DNA of 64,000 nucleotides from Candidatus Dormiibacterota bacterium. GTDB taxonomy: Bacteria; Vulcanimicrobiota; Vulcanimicrobiia; Vulcanimicrobiales; Vulcanimicrobiaceae. A program made the position numbers and the translations under genes. The first letter of the stretch is position 1. Each line of letters begins with the position of its first letter. Location of the stretch: NCBI GenBank assembly GCA_035532035.1, contig DATKRS010000033.1:31767-95766 (forward strand), in the 5' to 3' direction. The notes below the pieces were generated by a model, which was not told the DNA's origin, did not search any database, and worked only from the letters and a program-made list of their open reading frames with translations. This document shows, one piece after another, positions 36,990 to 45,266 of the stretch.

Positions 36990-37990
36990 AGCCTCAAACG
37001 GCGCTCGTTGTCTTGGCGGCATGCCTCGGCGTGGCGATTTGGTTCCTTCACGACACACTCTTGCTGGTGTTCGCAGGCGGGTTGCTCGCGCTGCTCGTTC
37101 GGTCCATCGCCGACGCAATCGCGCGGGTCTTGAGGATCCCCACGATCATGAGCGTTTGGCTCGCGGTGCTCGGCATTGCGCTCGTGCTCGGGCTCTCCTT
37201 CGCCGTTCTCGGCAACGCTGCAGCGCAACAGCTGGATCAGCTGCGCGCTACGCTGCCTGCGGCGTTACGAACCATCGCCGGCGAGTTCAGACAGACGGTG
37301 ATCGGCTCGTGGATCGCCGCAAACCTCCCAGCCCTTTCCGGAGTTCTGCCGGACACGGCCCATTTGCTGACCGGAGCGACGGGCATCATTTCGGGAGCGC
37401 TTGCCACGGTCGCGGCAGTATTCATCGTAATCTTCGTGGGAATAGCGGGCGCGCTCGAACCTGAGCTCTACGGACGCGGTTTCGTACGACTCTTTCCCAA
37501 CGTCTATCGCGAGCGTCTGCGCGCCGTCCTCGCCGAAACCGCCAGGACGCTGCGCATCTGGCTCGTCGCCCGGCTCCTCACCATGGCCGTAACCGGAATC
37601 CTCGTTACGGTTGGGCTCTCGTTTTTGCACGTTCCGTTAGCCGCCTCACTCGGCTTCCTTGCCGGCATGCTCGCCTTCGTGCCGAACGTCGGCGCTTTCG
37701 TCGCCGCGGCGCCGGCGGTCATCCTCGCGCTCGTTGCGAGTCCCGCCGCTGCTTTGCAAGTGGCCGCCATGTACGTCCTCGTGCACGTCATGGACGACTT
37801 CATCATCTCGCCGGTAGTCGAGCGGCAGGTCGTCAAGCTGCCGCCGATCCTCACGCTCCTCGCACAAGTCGTCTTGGGAATCGGCGCGGGTGTCGTCGGG
37901 ATCATGCTCGCCGCCCCGCTCGTGGCGGTCGCCCTCGTGCTCGTGCGCCGGCTGTGGACTCCCAGCATAGACGCGCCCGATCGTCTCTGA
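36986..37990 (+). CDS. AI-2E family transporter (PerM/TqsA-like)
   Basis: A 334-residue polytopic membrane protein with eight hydrophobic segments in the AI-2E layout: paired N-terminal helices, the ARLLTMAVTGILVTVGL segment and the conserved GFLAGMLAFVPNVGAFVAAAP, then HVMDDFIISPVVERQVVKL before the last helices. Members have been linked to AI-2 export and sodium/proton antiport; the substrate here is unknown. GTG overlaps the ATPase stop by 4 bp, so the two transporters are coupled. Confidence 0.88.
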   Translation: MKPQTALVVLAACLGVAIWFLHDTLLLVFAGGLLALLVRSIADAIARVLRIPTIMSVWLAVLGIALVLGLSFAVLGNAAAQQLDQLRATLPAALRTIAGEFRQTVIGSWIAANLPALSGVLPDTAHLLTGATGIISGALATVAAVFIVIFVGIAGALEPELYGRGFVRLFPNVYRERLRAVLAETARTLRIWLVARLLTMAVTGILVTVGLSFLHVPLAASLGFLAGMLAFVPNVGAFVAAAPAVILALVASPAAALQVAAMYVLVHVMDDFIISPVVERQVVKLPPILTLLAQVVLGIGAGVVGIMLAAPLVAVALVLVRRLWTPSIDAPDRL

Positions 37991-38015
37991 TCGCTCGCTC
38001 GATCGTCTGCCCCTA

Positions 38016-38933
38016 CTAGAGCCTGCCGATACCGAGGCCTGCGAGAAGGGTCGCAATGAGGAGCAGTACGCCGGCGATCGTGAAGCTCGGCGTCGCATCG
38101 ACCCGTTTCCCCTCGAGGGCAGTGATGCGCCCAAGGCGCGCGAGCGCGTTACGCAGCTGCGTCGCGTTCTCAGCGCGGGCGTACGCGCCGCCGCTGACTT
38201 GTGCGTAGGACTGCAGCGCCCCTTCGTCGATCGTTGCGACGTCACTACTCCCGGGAATGAGGCCACCATTGGATGTTCCGATGCCGATCGTGTAGATGGC
38301 GATGTGCTGCGTGCCGAACCAGTCGGCGACCTGTTGCGGATCGACGCCCGTGTTGTTCACGCCGTCGGTCACGAGAACGACGAGGCGGTGCCCCGTCGCA
38401 GGAAGCGCGCTCGCCGCGAGCCGGAGTGCGTCTCCGATTGCCGTCGCACCGTTCGGCGGTGGAACCGCCGCAAGCGACGCCTTTAACTGCGCGTGATCTG
38501 CCGACAGCGGTTGAATCAGCGACGCGCCGCTCGAAAAGGAGATCACTCCGATCCGCGTACCGCGCGGCGATTCGTCGATGAAGGCGCGGGCGGCCGCGAG
38601 CGCTGCCGCAGCACGCGTCGGCGCGACGTCCTGCGCGGCCATCGAACCTGAGGTATCGATGCAGATGAAGACCGCCCCGTCACGCACCGGGACGGGCGCG
38701 ATCACGCGGGGGCCGCCCAGCGCAGCGGCGAGCGCAACCAGCCCGACGACCCAGCCGGCCTGAAGTAATCTCGGCAGCCAGAGCCGCGGTTTGACGCCGG
38801 CTGCGAAGAATGCCAGGCTCGAGTACGCCAGGTCCTGCGCGCTCTTGCGGTGTGACAGTACGCCGTAAAGAATTGCCAGCACCGCGACGACGGCGAGCGC
38901 AACGGCAAAGCGTAGCGGATGGGCGAACGTCAC
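38016..38933 (-). CDS. VWA-domain membrane protein (BatA/BatB-like)
   Basis: A 305-residue inner-membrane protein with two N-terminal helices, a von Willebrand A domain and a C-terminal helix (FTIAGVLLLIATLLAGL). The metal-site motif is FICIDTSGSM, followed by later conserved parts (GVISFSSGASLI; VVLVTDGVNNTG). The arrangement matches BatA/BatB of aerotolerance-type MoxR operons. It is the last gene of the BatD-like/MoxR/DUF58/VWA run. Confidence 0.88.
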   Translation of the reverse strand: MTFAHPLRFAVALAVVAVLAILYGVLSHRKSAQDLAYSSLAFFAAGVKPRLWLPRLLQAGWVVGLVALAAALGGPRVIAPVPVRDGAVFICIDTSGSMAAQDVAPTRAAAALAAARAFIDESPRGTRIGVISFSSGASLIQPLSADHAQLKASLAAVPPPNGATAIGDALRLAASALPATGHRLVVLVTDGVNNTGVDPQQVADWFGTQHIAIYTIGIGTSNGGLIPGSSDVATIDEGALQSYAQVSGGAYARAENATQLRNALARLGRITALEGKRVDATPSFTIAGVLLLIATLLAGLGIGRL

Positions 38934-38940
38934 GAGCGCC

Positions 38941-39780
38941 TCATCCCGTTTTCGCGAAACCTACGCCGAATGCTGCCGCGAGCGAGGCAACGCCGTCGCC
39001 TTCGTGCAGCAATCCCGTGCGCCATCCGGCGCCTGCGAAGCGCTCGAGTAACGCGCCTTCACGCTCCCGAACCGCCGCGGCAAAACGCGCTCGCTCCGGC
39101 GCGCCGATGAACCCGCGCAGAACGCCGCCCTCGGCTCCCCGCAAGCGCACGATGCCGGAAAGCGGCAATCCGTCAAACCAGGGATCGCGCGCGACGAGCA
39201 TCGTGCAGTCGCAGCGCCGTCCGAGAGCGTGCAGCAATCCGTCGGCGTCATCCGCCAGATCGAACCAATCCGACACGGCGAGAAGCGCAGCGCCCGGCCG
39301 CAACGCTGTGCGCGCGACGTGCAGACTCTGCGCCAAGTCGAACGGCCCCGACGCACGCATGGCCGCGGCCGCCGAAGCGGCACCGCGCTGCGGTCCCGCG
39401 GGATGCATCACCTCTCCGACGATGCGCACGCAGCGATCGTCCGGTGCGGCGGCATCGTACCACGTACGCACGGACTCTCGTCCGGCATCCACGAGTGCCC
39501 GGTTCCGCCCCACTTGCATCGACGGCGAGTCGTCGAGGATCGCTGCAAGGCTCAGCGCAACGTCCTCGAGGATAACCCGCGTCTGCAACTCGCCCGTTCT
39601 CGCGCTCGCCGCCCAATCGATGCGGCGAACGTCGTCACCGGCTACGTACTCGCGCAGCTCCACGAACTCGTATCCGTCGCCGCGGCGGCTCGTCGGCGAG
39701 CCGCCCGGCATGCGCGGCCGCCGTTTGCCGTTCAAGAGCGCGCGCCGGATCGCCTCGGCAGGCGACGAGCGCGCGATCAC
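38941..39780 (-). CDS. DUF58-domain protein
   Basis: A 279-residue cytoplasmic protein with the DUF58 signature GDGYEFVELREYVAGDDVRR followed by IDWAASART. A degenerate VWA-like fold follows (LAAILDDSPSM). DUF58 proteins accompany MoxR ATPases and VWA proteins in most bacteria and are thought to act in folding or assembly of membrane complexes. It overlaps moxR by 4 bp. Confidence 0.88.
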   Translation of the reverse strand: MIARSSPAEAIRRALLNGKRRPRMPGGSPTSRRGDGYEFVELREYVAGDDVRRIDWAASARTGELQTRVILEDVALSLAAILDDSPSMQVGRNRALVDAGRESVRTWYDAAAPDDRCVRIVGEVMHPAGPQRGAASAAAAMRASGPFDLAQSLHVARTALRPGAALLAVSDWFDLADDADGLLHALGRRCDCTMLVARDPWFDGLPLSGIVRLRGAEGGVLRGFIGAPERARFAAAVREREGALLERFAGAGWRTGLLHEGDGVASLAAAFGVGFAKTG

Positions 39781-40703
39781 GGCGTAGGCACTCCGGCGAT
39801 CAGCGCTTGGATCACCACCTCCGCGCGTGCGCCCTGCGTTGCAAGACGATAGCTGAAGTCGATGCGATGATGCAGGGCGAGCGGTGCGACCGCGCGGACG
39901 TCGTCGGGGATCGCATAATCACGCCCGGCGAGCAGCGCTTTCGCGCGTGCCAGATTCGCAATCGCGAGCGTCGCGCGCGGCGACGCTCCATGATCGATCA
40001 GCTCGTGCGGCTCGCGGGTCACGGCGACCAGGTCGACGATGTAGCGCTTCAGCTTCTGCTCCAAGTGGACGGAGCGAGCCTCGCTGCGCCACGCGAGCAC
40101 GTCGGGCATTGCCGCCACGGCCTGAACCGGTTGCGTGTTCTCGACGGCGAAGCGCTCGAGAATCGTCAGCTCTTCGTCCCGGCTCGGATACGAGACGGCA
40201 GCGCGGAGCAAGAAGCGATCCATCTGGGCGAGCGGCAATTGGTACGTCCCGTCGGTATCGAACGGGTTCATCGTTGCCATCACGATGAACGGGTCGGGTA
40301 AGGGAAAACTCTGCAGCCCAATCGTAACTTGCCGCTCCTGCATCCCCTCGAGCAGCGCCGACTGCACTTTGGCCGGCGCGCGGTTGATCTCGTCGGCGAG
40401 AACGACGTTCGCGAAGATCGGACCCAGCATCGTCGTGAAGCGGCTCTCGCGCTGGTCGAAGACGCGCGTACCGACGATATCGCTCGGCAACAGGTCGGGC
40501 GTGAACTGCACGCGCCGAAACTCGCCCTCGAGTGCCGTCGCGAGCGATCGGCACGCGAGCGTCTTCGCGAGCCCCGGCGGACCCTCGAGAAGTACGTGGC
40601 CATCGGCGAGTAGCCCGAGCAACAGCGCCTCCACGACGGCCGTCTGGCCGACGATCGTCTGATGGAGCGCATCGATGATGTCGCTGGGGCGTCTGCCGTT
40701 CAT
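39777..40703 (-). CDS. MoxR-family AAA+ ATPase
   Basis: A 308-residue chaperone-like ATPase. Walker A LEGPPGLAKTLACRSLA, Walker B VVLADEINRAPAKVQSALLE, sensor I VMATMNPFDTDGTYQLPLAQ and the DRFLLR motif are all in place. It is coupled by 4-bp overlaps to the BatD-like gene upstream and DUF58 downstream, the typical MoxR-DUF58-VWA unit. Confidence 0.94.
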   Translation of the reverse strand: MNGRRPSDIIDALHQTIVGQTAVVEALLLGLLADGHVLLEGPPGLAKTLACRSLATALEGEFRRVQFTPDLLPSDIVGTRVFDQRESRFTTMLGPIFANVVLADEINRAPAKVQSALLEGMQERQVTIGLQSFPLPDPFIVMATMNPFDTDGTYQLPLAQMDRFLLRAAVSYPSRDEELTILERFAVENTQPVQAVAAMPDVLAWRSEARSVHLEQKLKRYIVDLVAVTREPHELIDHGASPRATLAIANLARAKALLAGRDYAIPDDVRAVAPLALHHRIDFSYRLATQGARAEVVIQALIAGVPTP

Positions 40704-41605
40704 CGCGCAGCCCGCGCAAGAGCATCGCGCGCGCGCGCGACCGCAGCAGGCAGATCACCGTCGTGGGTGAACGTGGCGCGTTCTAGCGCGGGAAGAATCT
40801 CCAGCAGCTCCGGACGTCGATGCCTCGCACGATCCATCACGTCGGTCAGCGTTTCGCCGTCACGCGCGTCGACCATGCGCCGTACGACCTCGCGCGCCCG
40901 GAAAGCCCCCATTCGCCCTGGATCTCTTTCCAGCAACGTCAGGGCTTCGCCCAGCGACGCCGGCAGCTGCGGCAGCTCCGCTTGCGCAGCGGGCTGCGGC
41001 GCGACCGCCTTGGAGCGGTGCGCGAGCGCGGCCAGCGCAGTACCGAGCACGATCGCCGCGACGCCCAACGAGACGAGCACCCAAGCCAGAACTACCCACT
41101 CGCGCCTGCGTACGACGGGGCCCATGACGCGCAATGCGAGCGCGTTGGTCGCGTACTGTTTTGCCCTGCCGTCGCGCGCATCGACGGCATCGTAGGTCGC
41201 AGGAGGTATCGTGACGGCACCCGCCTGGTGGCCGGCAACCGTGACGATCTCGCGGTACAGCGTGCCGTTGCGCGCTGCCGTGACGCTGCGCGTGTCGCCG
41301 AGCAGCTCAAGTTCTGCGAGCAGCGGCAGCTGGAGATCGCGTACGTCGTTTACACGCTCCCGAAGGCGCAGCGTCACGATGATGTGAAAGGGGACGCCGA
41401 CGCGCGGTGCCTGAACGTCGCTCGTGAGGGTGAACGATGTGACCGTGACGCGCTGCAGACTCTGCGCCGCTGCCGGCGCAAGTGCCGCGACGGCCGCAAG
41501 GACCGCGGCACTCGCCGTTCGTCCGATCGCGGCGCCGCTAATGCGCCTTCTCCACGAGTGGTATTCCGGCGTCGTGGAACCAGCGCGCGAATATTCGCCG
41601 CGCAT
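40700..41605 (-). CDS. BatD-like membrane protein upstream of moxR, start uncertain
   Basis: An exported N-terminal part (signal-like AAVLAAVAALAPAAAQ, then beta-rich VTVTSFTLTSDVQAPRVGVP and LELLGDTRSV), one membrane helix (WVVLAWVLVSLGVAAIVLG) and a cytoplasmic C-terminal tail. This is the layout of BatD-type proteins in MoxR operons, but sequence similarity is only suggestive. The only standard start near the signal is ATG at 41605, which overlaps the carA end by 68 bp and adds a long Arg-containing leader; an ATT just after the carA stop is an alternative. Confidence 0.65.
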   Translation of the reverse strand: MRGEYSRAGSTTPEYHSWRRRISGAAIGRTASAAVLAAVAALAPAAAQSLQRVTVTSFTLTSDVQAPRVGVPFHIIVTLRLRERVNDVRDLQLPLLAELELLGDTRSVTAARNGTLYREIVTVAGHQAGAVTIPPATYDAVDARDGRAKQYATNALALRVMGPVVRRREWVVLAWVLVSLGVAAIVLGTALAALAHRSKAVAPQPAAQAELPQLPASLGEALTLLERDPGRMGAFRAREVVRRMVDARDGETLTDVMDRARHRRPELLEILPALERATFTHDGDLPAAVARARDALARAAR

Positions 41606-42644
41606 CCGACGGGCCGGGCGACGCCTCGGGGTGAAACTGCACGGCCGCAACAGGAAGATGGCGGTGGCGAAACCCTTCGTTCGTGGCATCGTTGAGGTTT
41701 GTCATCGTCGCCTCGAGGCTCTCGGGCAGCGTCTGCGCGTCGACCGCGTAGCCGTGATTGTGCGCCGTGATGAGCACCTCGCCGGCAATCGTGTCCTTGA
41801 CGGGCTGATTTCCTCCGCGATGTCCATACGGCAGCTTGTAGGTCGTCGCGCCGCACGCAAGCGCGAGCAGCTGATGACCGAGACAGATGCCGAAAAGCGG
41901 CTTGCGGCCCACGAGAGCGCGTAGCGTGTCGATCGTCTGCGACAGATCGGTCGGATCGCCTGGACCCGGCGAGATGAAGATCGCAGCCGGATCGTTTGCG
42001 AGGATCAATTCTTCTCCGGCGTCGTACGGGACGACGCTCACTTCGGCTCCGAGCGCTTCGAGCTCGCGCAACACAGCGCGCTTAACCCCACAGTCGATGA
42101 GCGTCACGCGAGGACCGTTCGGTACACCTTCGGTGCGCTGCACGGGCGTAGCAACGCTCGGGACGAGATCGCGCGTCGTGGCATCGCGTGCAAACCGCGC
42201 CAGTGCGGCTTCCGCGCTATCGAGCGCCTCGTCGCCCACCGCCAGCGCCGCCCAGATCGTGCCGTGCTCGCGCAACGCGATCGTGATGGCACGCGTATCG
42301 GCGTCCACGAGCGTCGGGATGCGCTCGTCATCGAGCCACGACGGGAGCGTTCCGCGCGCCATGTGGTGCGATGGATGGCGCGCGATCCGCTTGATGACGG
42401 CGCCGGCGACGCACGCGCGGGGATACTGCGCGGCTTCCCCTGATATCCCGTAGTTTCCAATCATCGGATAGGTAAAGGTGAGAATCTGTCCGGCGTACGA
42501 CGGGTCGGTGAGCGCCTCTTCATAGCCGGTCATGCCCGTGTAGAAGACAGCTTCGCCGAACGCCAAGCCTTCATACGCGAGACCCTGGCCATCGAAACGG
42601 CTTCCATCTAAAAGAAAGAGCGAGGCTCTAGGACTCCTAGGCAC
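41538..42644 (-). CDS. carA: Carbamoyl-phosphate synthase small chain
   Basis: A 368-residue glutaminase subunit that supplies ammonia to CarB. The N-terminal CarA domain has EALTDPSYAGQILTFTYPMI. The class I amidotransferase domain has FISPGPGDPTDL, catalytic Cys in LFGICLGHQLLALA, AHNHGYAVD and the His/Glu pair in VAAVQFHPEASPGP. GTG at 42644 has GAGGTG 8 bases upstream and overlaps the pyrC end by 8 bp. The longer frame to 42770 is pyrC shadow. Confidence 0.94.
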   Translation of the reverse strand: MPRSPRASLFLLDGSRFDGQGLAYEGLAFGEAVFYTGMTGYEEALTDPSYAGQILTFTYPMIGNYGISGEAAQYPRACVAGAVIKRIARHPSHHMARGTLPSWLDDERIPTLVDADTRAITIALREHGTIWAALAVGDEALDSAEAALARFARDATTRDLVPSVATPVQRTEGVPNGPRVTLIDCGVKRAVLRELEALGAEVSVVPYDAGEELILANDPAAIFISPGPGDPTDLSQTIDTLRALVGRKPLFGICLGHQLLALACGATTYKLPYGHRGGNQPVKDTIAGEVLITAHNHGYAVDAQTLPESLEATMTNLNDATNEGFRHRHLPVAAVQFHPEASPGPSDARRIFARWFHDAGIPLVEKAH

Positions 42645-43833
42645 GATATCGCACCTCGCCGCCCACGATCGTCGCAACGGCTTTGCGTGGGAGCACGGCC
42701 CCGTCGAACGGCGTCGCCCGGCCGAGCGAGGCAAAACGCGTCGAATCCACCCGCCATTCCCGATCGGCAAAGAGGGTGAGATCGGCCGGACTGCCGGGGC
42801 GCAGCGTTCCGCCCGGGACGCCCAGCACGTGTGCCGGATGCGAGGACAGCAGCGAGACGAACCGCTGCACAGATAGATCGGGAATCGCTGCGGCGTACGC
42901 CCCGATCGCGATTTCTAGGCCGCTGAAGCCCGGGGCTCCCGCGCGCTTCTGCTCTCGCGTATGGGGCGCGTGGTCGCTCGCAAACACGTCGATCGTTCCG
43001 TCGCGCACGGCATCGCGCAACGCTCGCGCGTCGCGCTCCGATCGCAGTGGCGGGTTCACGGCACCCACCGGTCCGAGCTCGCGCGCAGCTTCCTGCGTGC
43101 ACGACAGGTGGTGCGGCGTGACCTCTGCGGTGGCGTTCGCTCCCGCGGAACGCGCGAGGCGCAGGAGCTCCACCGAAGCGTTCAGCGAGAGGTGCGCGAC
43201 GTGCCATGCCTTGCCGGTGGCGGAGGCGATCAGGAGATCGCGCGCGACGATCGCGCTTTCGGCAAGCTGCGCGTCGAACGTCTTGCGCGCGGCGTCCTCA
43301 CAATGCGAGATGAAGACGGCGCCGACGTCCGCGCCCCGGACCGCCGCACCGTACAAGACCCGTGCATCGGCGACGCTGTCGCCGTCGTCGGAGAACGCGA
43401 CGGCACCCGCTCGAGCTAGGGCAGCGTAATCGCTCGGCTCTTCCCCCCCTCGCCCGCGCGTGAGCGCGGCGATTGCATACACGCGGCAGCGCGCACGCCC
43501 CGCGACATCGGCGAGCAGATTCGTAAGCACGCTCGCGTCGTCCAACGCGGGCACGGTATTCGGCATGCACGCGACCGCGGTAAAACCACCGCGGACCGCG
43601 GCTTCCGTTCCACTCTCGAGCGTCTCTTTCTCGGGATTGCCGGGCTCCCGCAGGTGGACGTGCATGTCGATGAATCCCGGCGCAACGATCGTGCCGGTCG
43701 CATCGAGCACCGCTTCGCCGTCGCCCGCCTGCAAGTGCTCGCCGATCTCCACGACCACGTCGCTCGTGCGCACGTCGCGAAGCGCGTCGATTCCTTGCAC
43801 CGGATCGACCACGCGCCCGCCGTGAATCACCAC
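42637..43833 (-). CDS. pyrC: Dihydroorotase
   Basis: A 398-residue zinc amidohydrolase of pyrimidine synthesis, class I (PyrC of Gram-positive type). Metal-site motifs are APGFIDMHVHLREPGNPEKE, FISHCEDAA, HVAHLSLN and DVFASDHAPHT. It follows pyrB by 7 bp. The start is GTG at 43833. Its last codons overlap carA. Confidence 0.94.
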   Translation of the reverse strand: MVIHGGRVVDPVQGIDALRDVRTSDVVVEIGEHLQAGDGEAVLDATGTIVAPGFIDMHVHLREPGNPEKETLESGTEAAVRGGFTAVACMPNTVPALDDASVLTNLLADVAGRARCRVYAIAALTRGRGGEEPSDYAALARAGAVAFSDDGDSVADARVLYGAAVRGADVGAVFISHCEDAARKTFDAQLAESAIVARDLLIASATGKAWHVAHLSLNASVELLRLARSAGANATAEVTPHHLSCTQEAARELGPVGAVNPPLRSERDARALRDAVRDGTIDVFASDHAPHTREQKRAGAPGFSGLEIAIGAYAAAIPDLSVQRFVSLLSSHPAHVLGVPGGTLRPGSPADLTLFADREWRVDSTRFASLGRATPFDGAVLPRKAVATIVGGEVRYRA

Positions 43834-43840
43834 GCGGCGG

Positions 43841-44758
43841 CTACGTTCCGGTCACGAGGAGATCGAGCACGGCCATTCGCACCCCGACGCCGTGCATTAC
43901 CTGCTGCGAATAACGCCAGCCGCGAAATCGCAAGACGCTCTCGTCGAGCTCCACGCCGCGATTGTAGGGTCCCGGATGCATGACGATTGCAGCCTCGTGC
44001 AATCGGCCGAGACGTGCGGCGTCGAGCCGGTATCGCGCGACGTACTCTTCGTCCGAGATCGGCATCGACGTAAATCGCTCGTGTTGGATACGCAGCAAGA
44101 GCACGACATCCGCGAGGGGGAGAACCGCGTCGAGGTCCCGTTCGACGCGCACGCCGTCTCGCCCGTACTCCGCGGGCGCGAAGGCCTCGGGTCCGACAAG
44201 GATCGTTTGCGCCTCGAGACGGCGCAGGCCGGCAATCAGCGAGTGCGCGACGCGGCTGTGCAGCACGTCGCCGACGATGACGACCGTTCGTCCGCGCAAC
44301 GAGTGAAACTCCTCGAGCATCGTATACAGATCGAGCAACGCCTGCGTTGGGTGCGCGTGCGTGCCGTCACCGGCATTGATCACGTGGCCGTCGAACTGCA
44401 TCGCGAGTTTTGCCGGAAACCCGTCTTCCGGATGACGAACGACCATGACGCCGACGCCCATCGCCGCGAGCGTGAGCATCGTGTCCTCGATGCTTTCGCC
44501 CTTGGTCAAATAGCTCAAGTCATGCGGCGTCAGATTCACGACGTCCGCGCCGAGGCGCAGCTCGGCCAGATTGAAAGACGTGAACGTGCGCGTGCTCGGC
44601 TCGAAGAAAAGATTGACGCAGGCAATGCCGTGCAGGCGCTTCTCGATATTCCCGCGCTCGAACGCCGTGGTGCGCGCGAAGATCTCGTGGAACTCCTCGG
44701 CCGCAAGGTCGTCGAGGTCCAATAGGCTACGTCGCGTCCGCAACGGTGACCTCGTCAT
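43841..44758 (-). CDS. pyrB: Aspartate carbamoyltransferase catalytic chain
   Basis: A 305-residue cytoplasmic transferase making carbamoyl aspartate. It has the carbamoyl-phosphate loop FFEPSTRTFTSF (Phe where many have Arg or Lys after STRT), the 80s loop region (TKGESIEDTMLTLAAMG), DGTHAHPTQALLDLYTM and VMHPGPYNRGVELDE. ATG at 44758 overlaps the pyrR end by 32 bp; a TTG just after the pyrR stop is a possible shorter start. No pyrI regulatory chain is seen. Confidence 0.93.
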   Translation of the reverse strand: MTRSPLRTRRSLLDLDDLAAEEFHEIFARTTAFERGNIEKRLHGIACVNLFFEPSTRTFTSFNLAELRLGADVVNLTPHDLSYLTKGESIEDTMLTLAAMGVGVMVVRHPEDGFPAKLAMQFDGHVINAGDGTHAHPTQALLDLYTMLEEFHSLRGRTVVIVGDVLHSRVAHSLIAGLRRLEAQTILVGPEAFAPAEYGRDGVRVERDLDAVLPLADVVLLLRIQHERFTSMPISDEEYVARYRLDAARLGRLHEAAIVMHPGPYNRGVELDESVLRFRGWRYSQQVMHGVGVRMAVLDLLVTGT

Positions 44759-45266
44759 CGGCGCAAGCCTCGGCAGCGAGCCGCACGTCGACGCGCTCGG
44801 TGCGCGCGCTCGCGATGACCCGTCCGACGTAATCGGGTTGGATCGGCAGTTCGCGCAGGCCACGATCGACGAGCACACAGAGACGGATCGCTGCCGGGCG
44901 CCCGAGGTCCGTAACGGCGTCGAGCGCCGAGCGAATCGTTCGTCCGGTGTACAGCACGTCGTCGACGACGATCACGACGCGCCCCTCGATGTCGACGGGG
45001 ATCTGCGACTCGGGAAGCTCGTGCACGATGCGGTCGTCGCGGTACAGGTTGATGTTCAGGAACCCGAGAGCGGGGGCACGCCCCGTCGCGCGCGTGATCT
45101 CGGCTGCGATTCTCGTGGCTAGCGCTTCTCCGCCTCGCCGCACACCCAGGAGGACGACCCCGCTTTGGGATTCTTCGGGCTCGGCGATTTGCCGTGCGAG
45201 CCGGGAGATGGTGCGCTCGATCTCCGGCGCTCCAACGAGCACCCTGCGCGGCTCTGTGACGTTCAC
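44727..45266 (-). CDS. pyrR: PyrR: pyrimidine operon attenuation regulator / uracil phosphoribosyltransferase
   Basis: A 179-residue protein of the PRTase fold with the PRPP motif VVIVVDDVLYTGRTIRSAL and GVRRGGEALATR. In Bacillus and relatives it binds pyr leader RNA when UMP is high and causes termination; it is first in the pyr genes here too. GTG overlaps the valS stop (GTGA). Because pyrR follows valS with no gap, no separate leader can lie directly before it, so regulation here may use another mechanism. Confidence 0.93.
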   Translation of the reverse strand: MNVTEPRRVLVGAPEIERTISRLARQIAEPEESQSGVVLLGVRRGGEALATRIAAEITRATGRAPALGFLNINLYRDDRIVHELPESQIPVDIEGRVVIVVDDVLYTGRTIRSALDAVTDLGRPAAIRLCVLVDRGLRELPIQPDYVGRVIASARTERVDVRLAAEACADDEVTVADAT

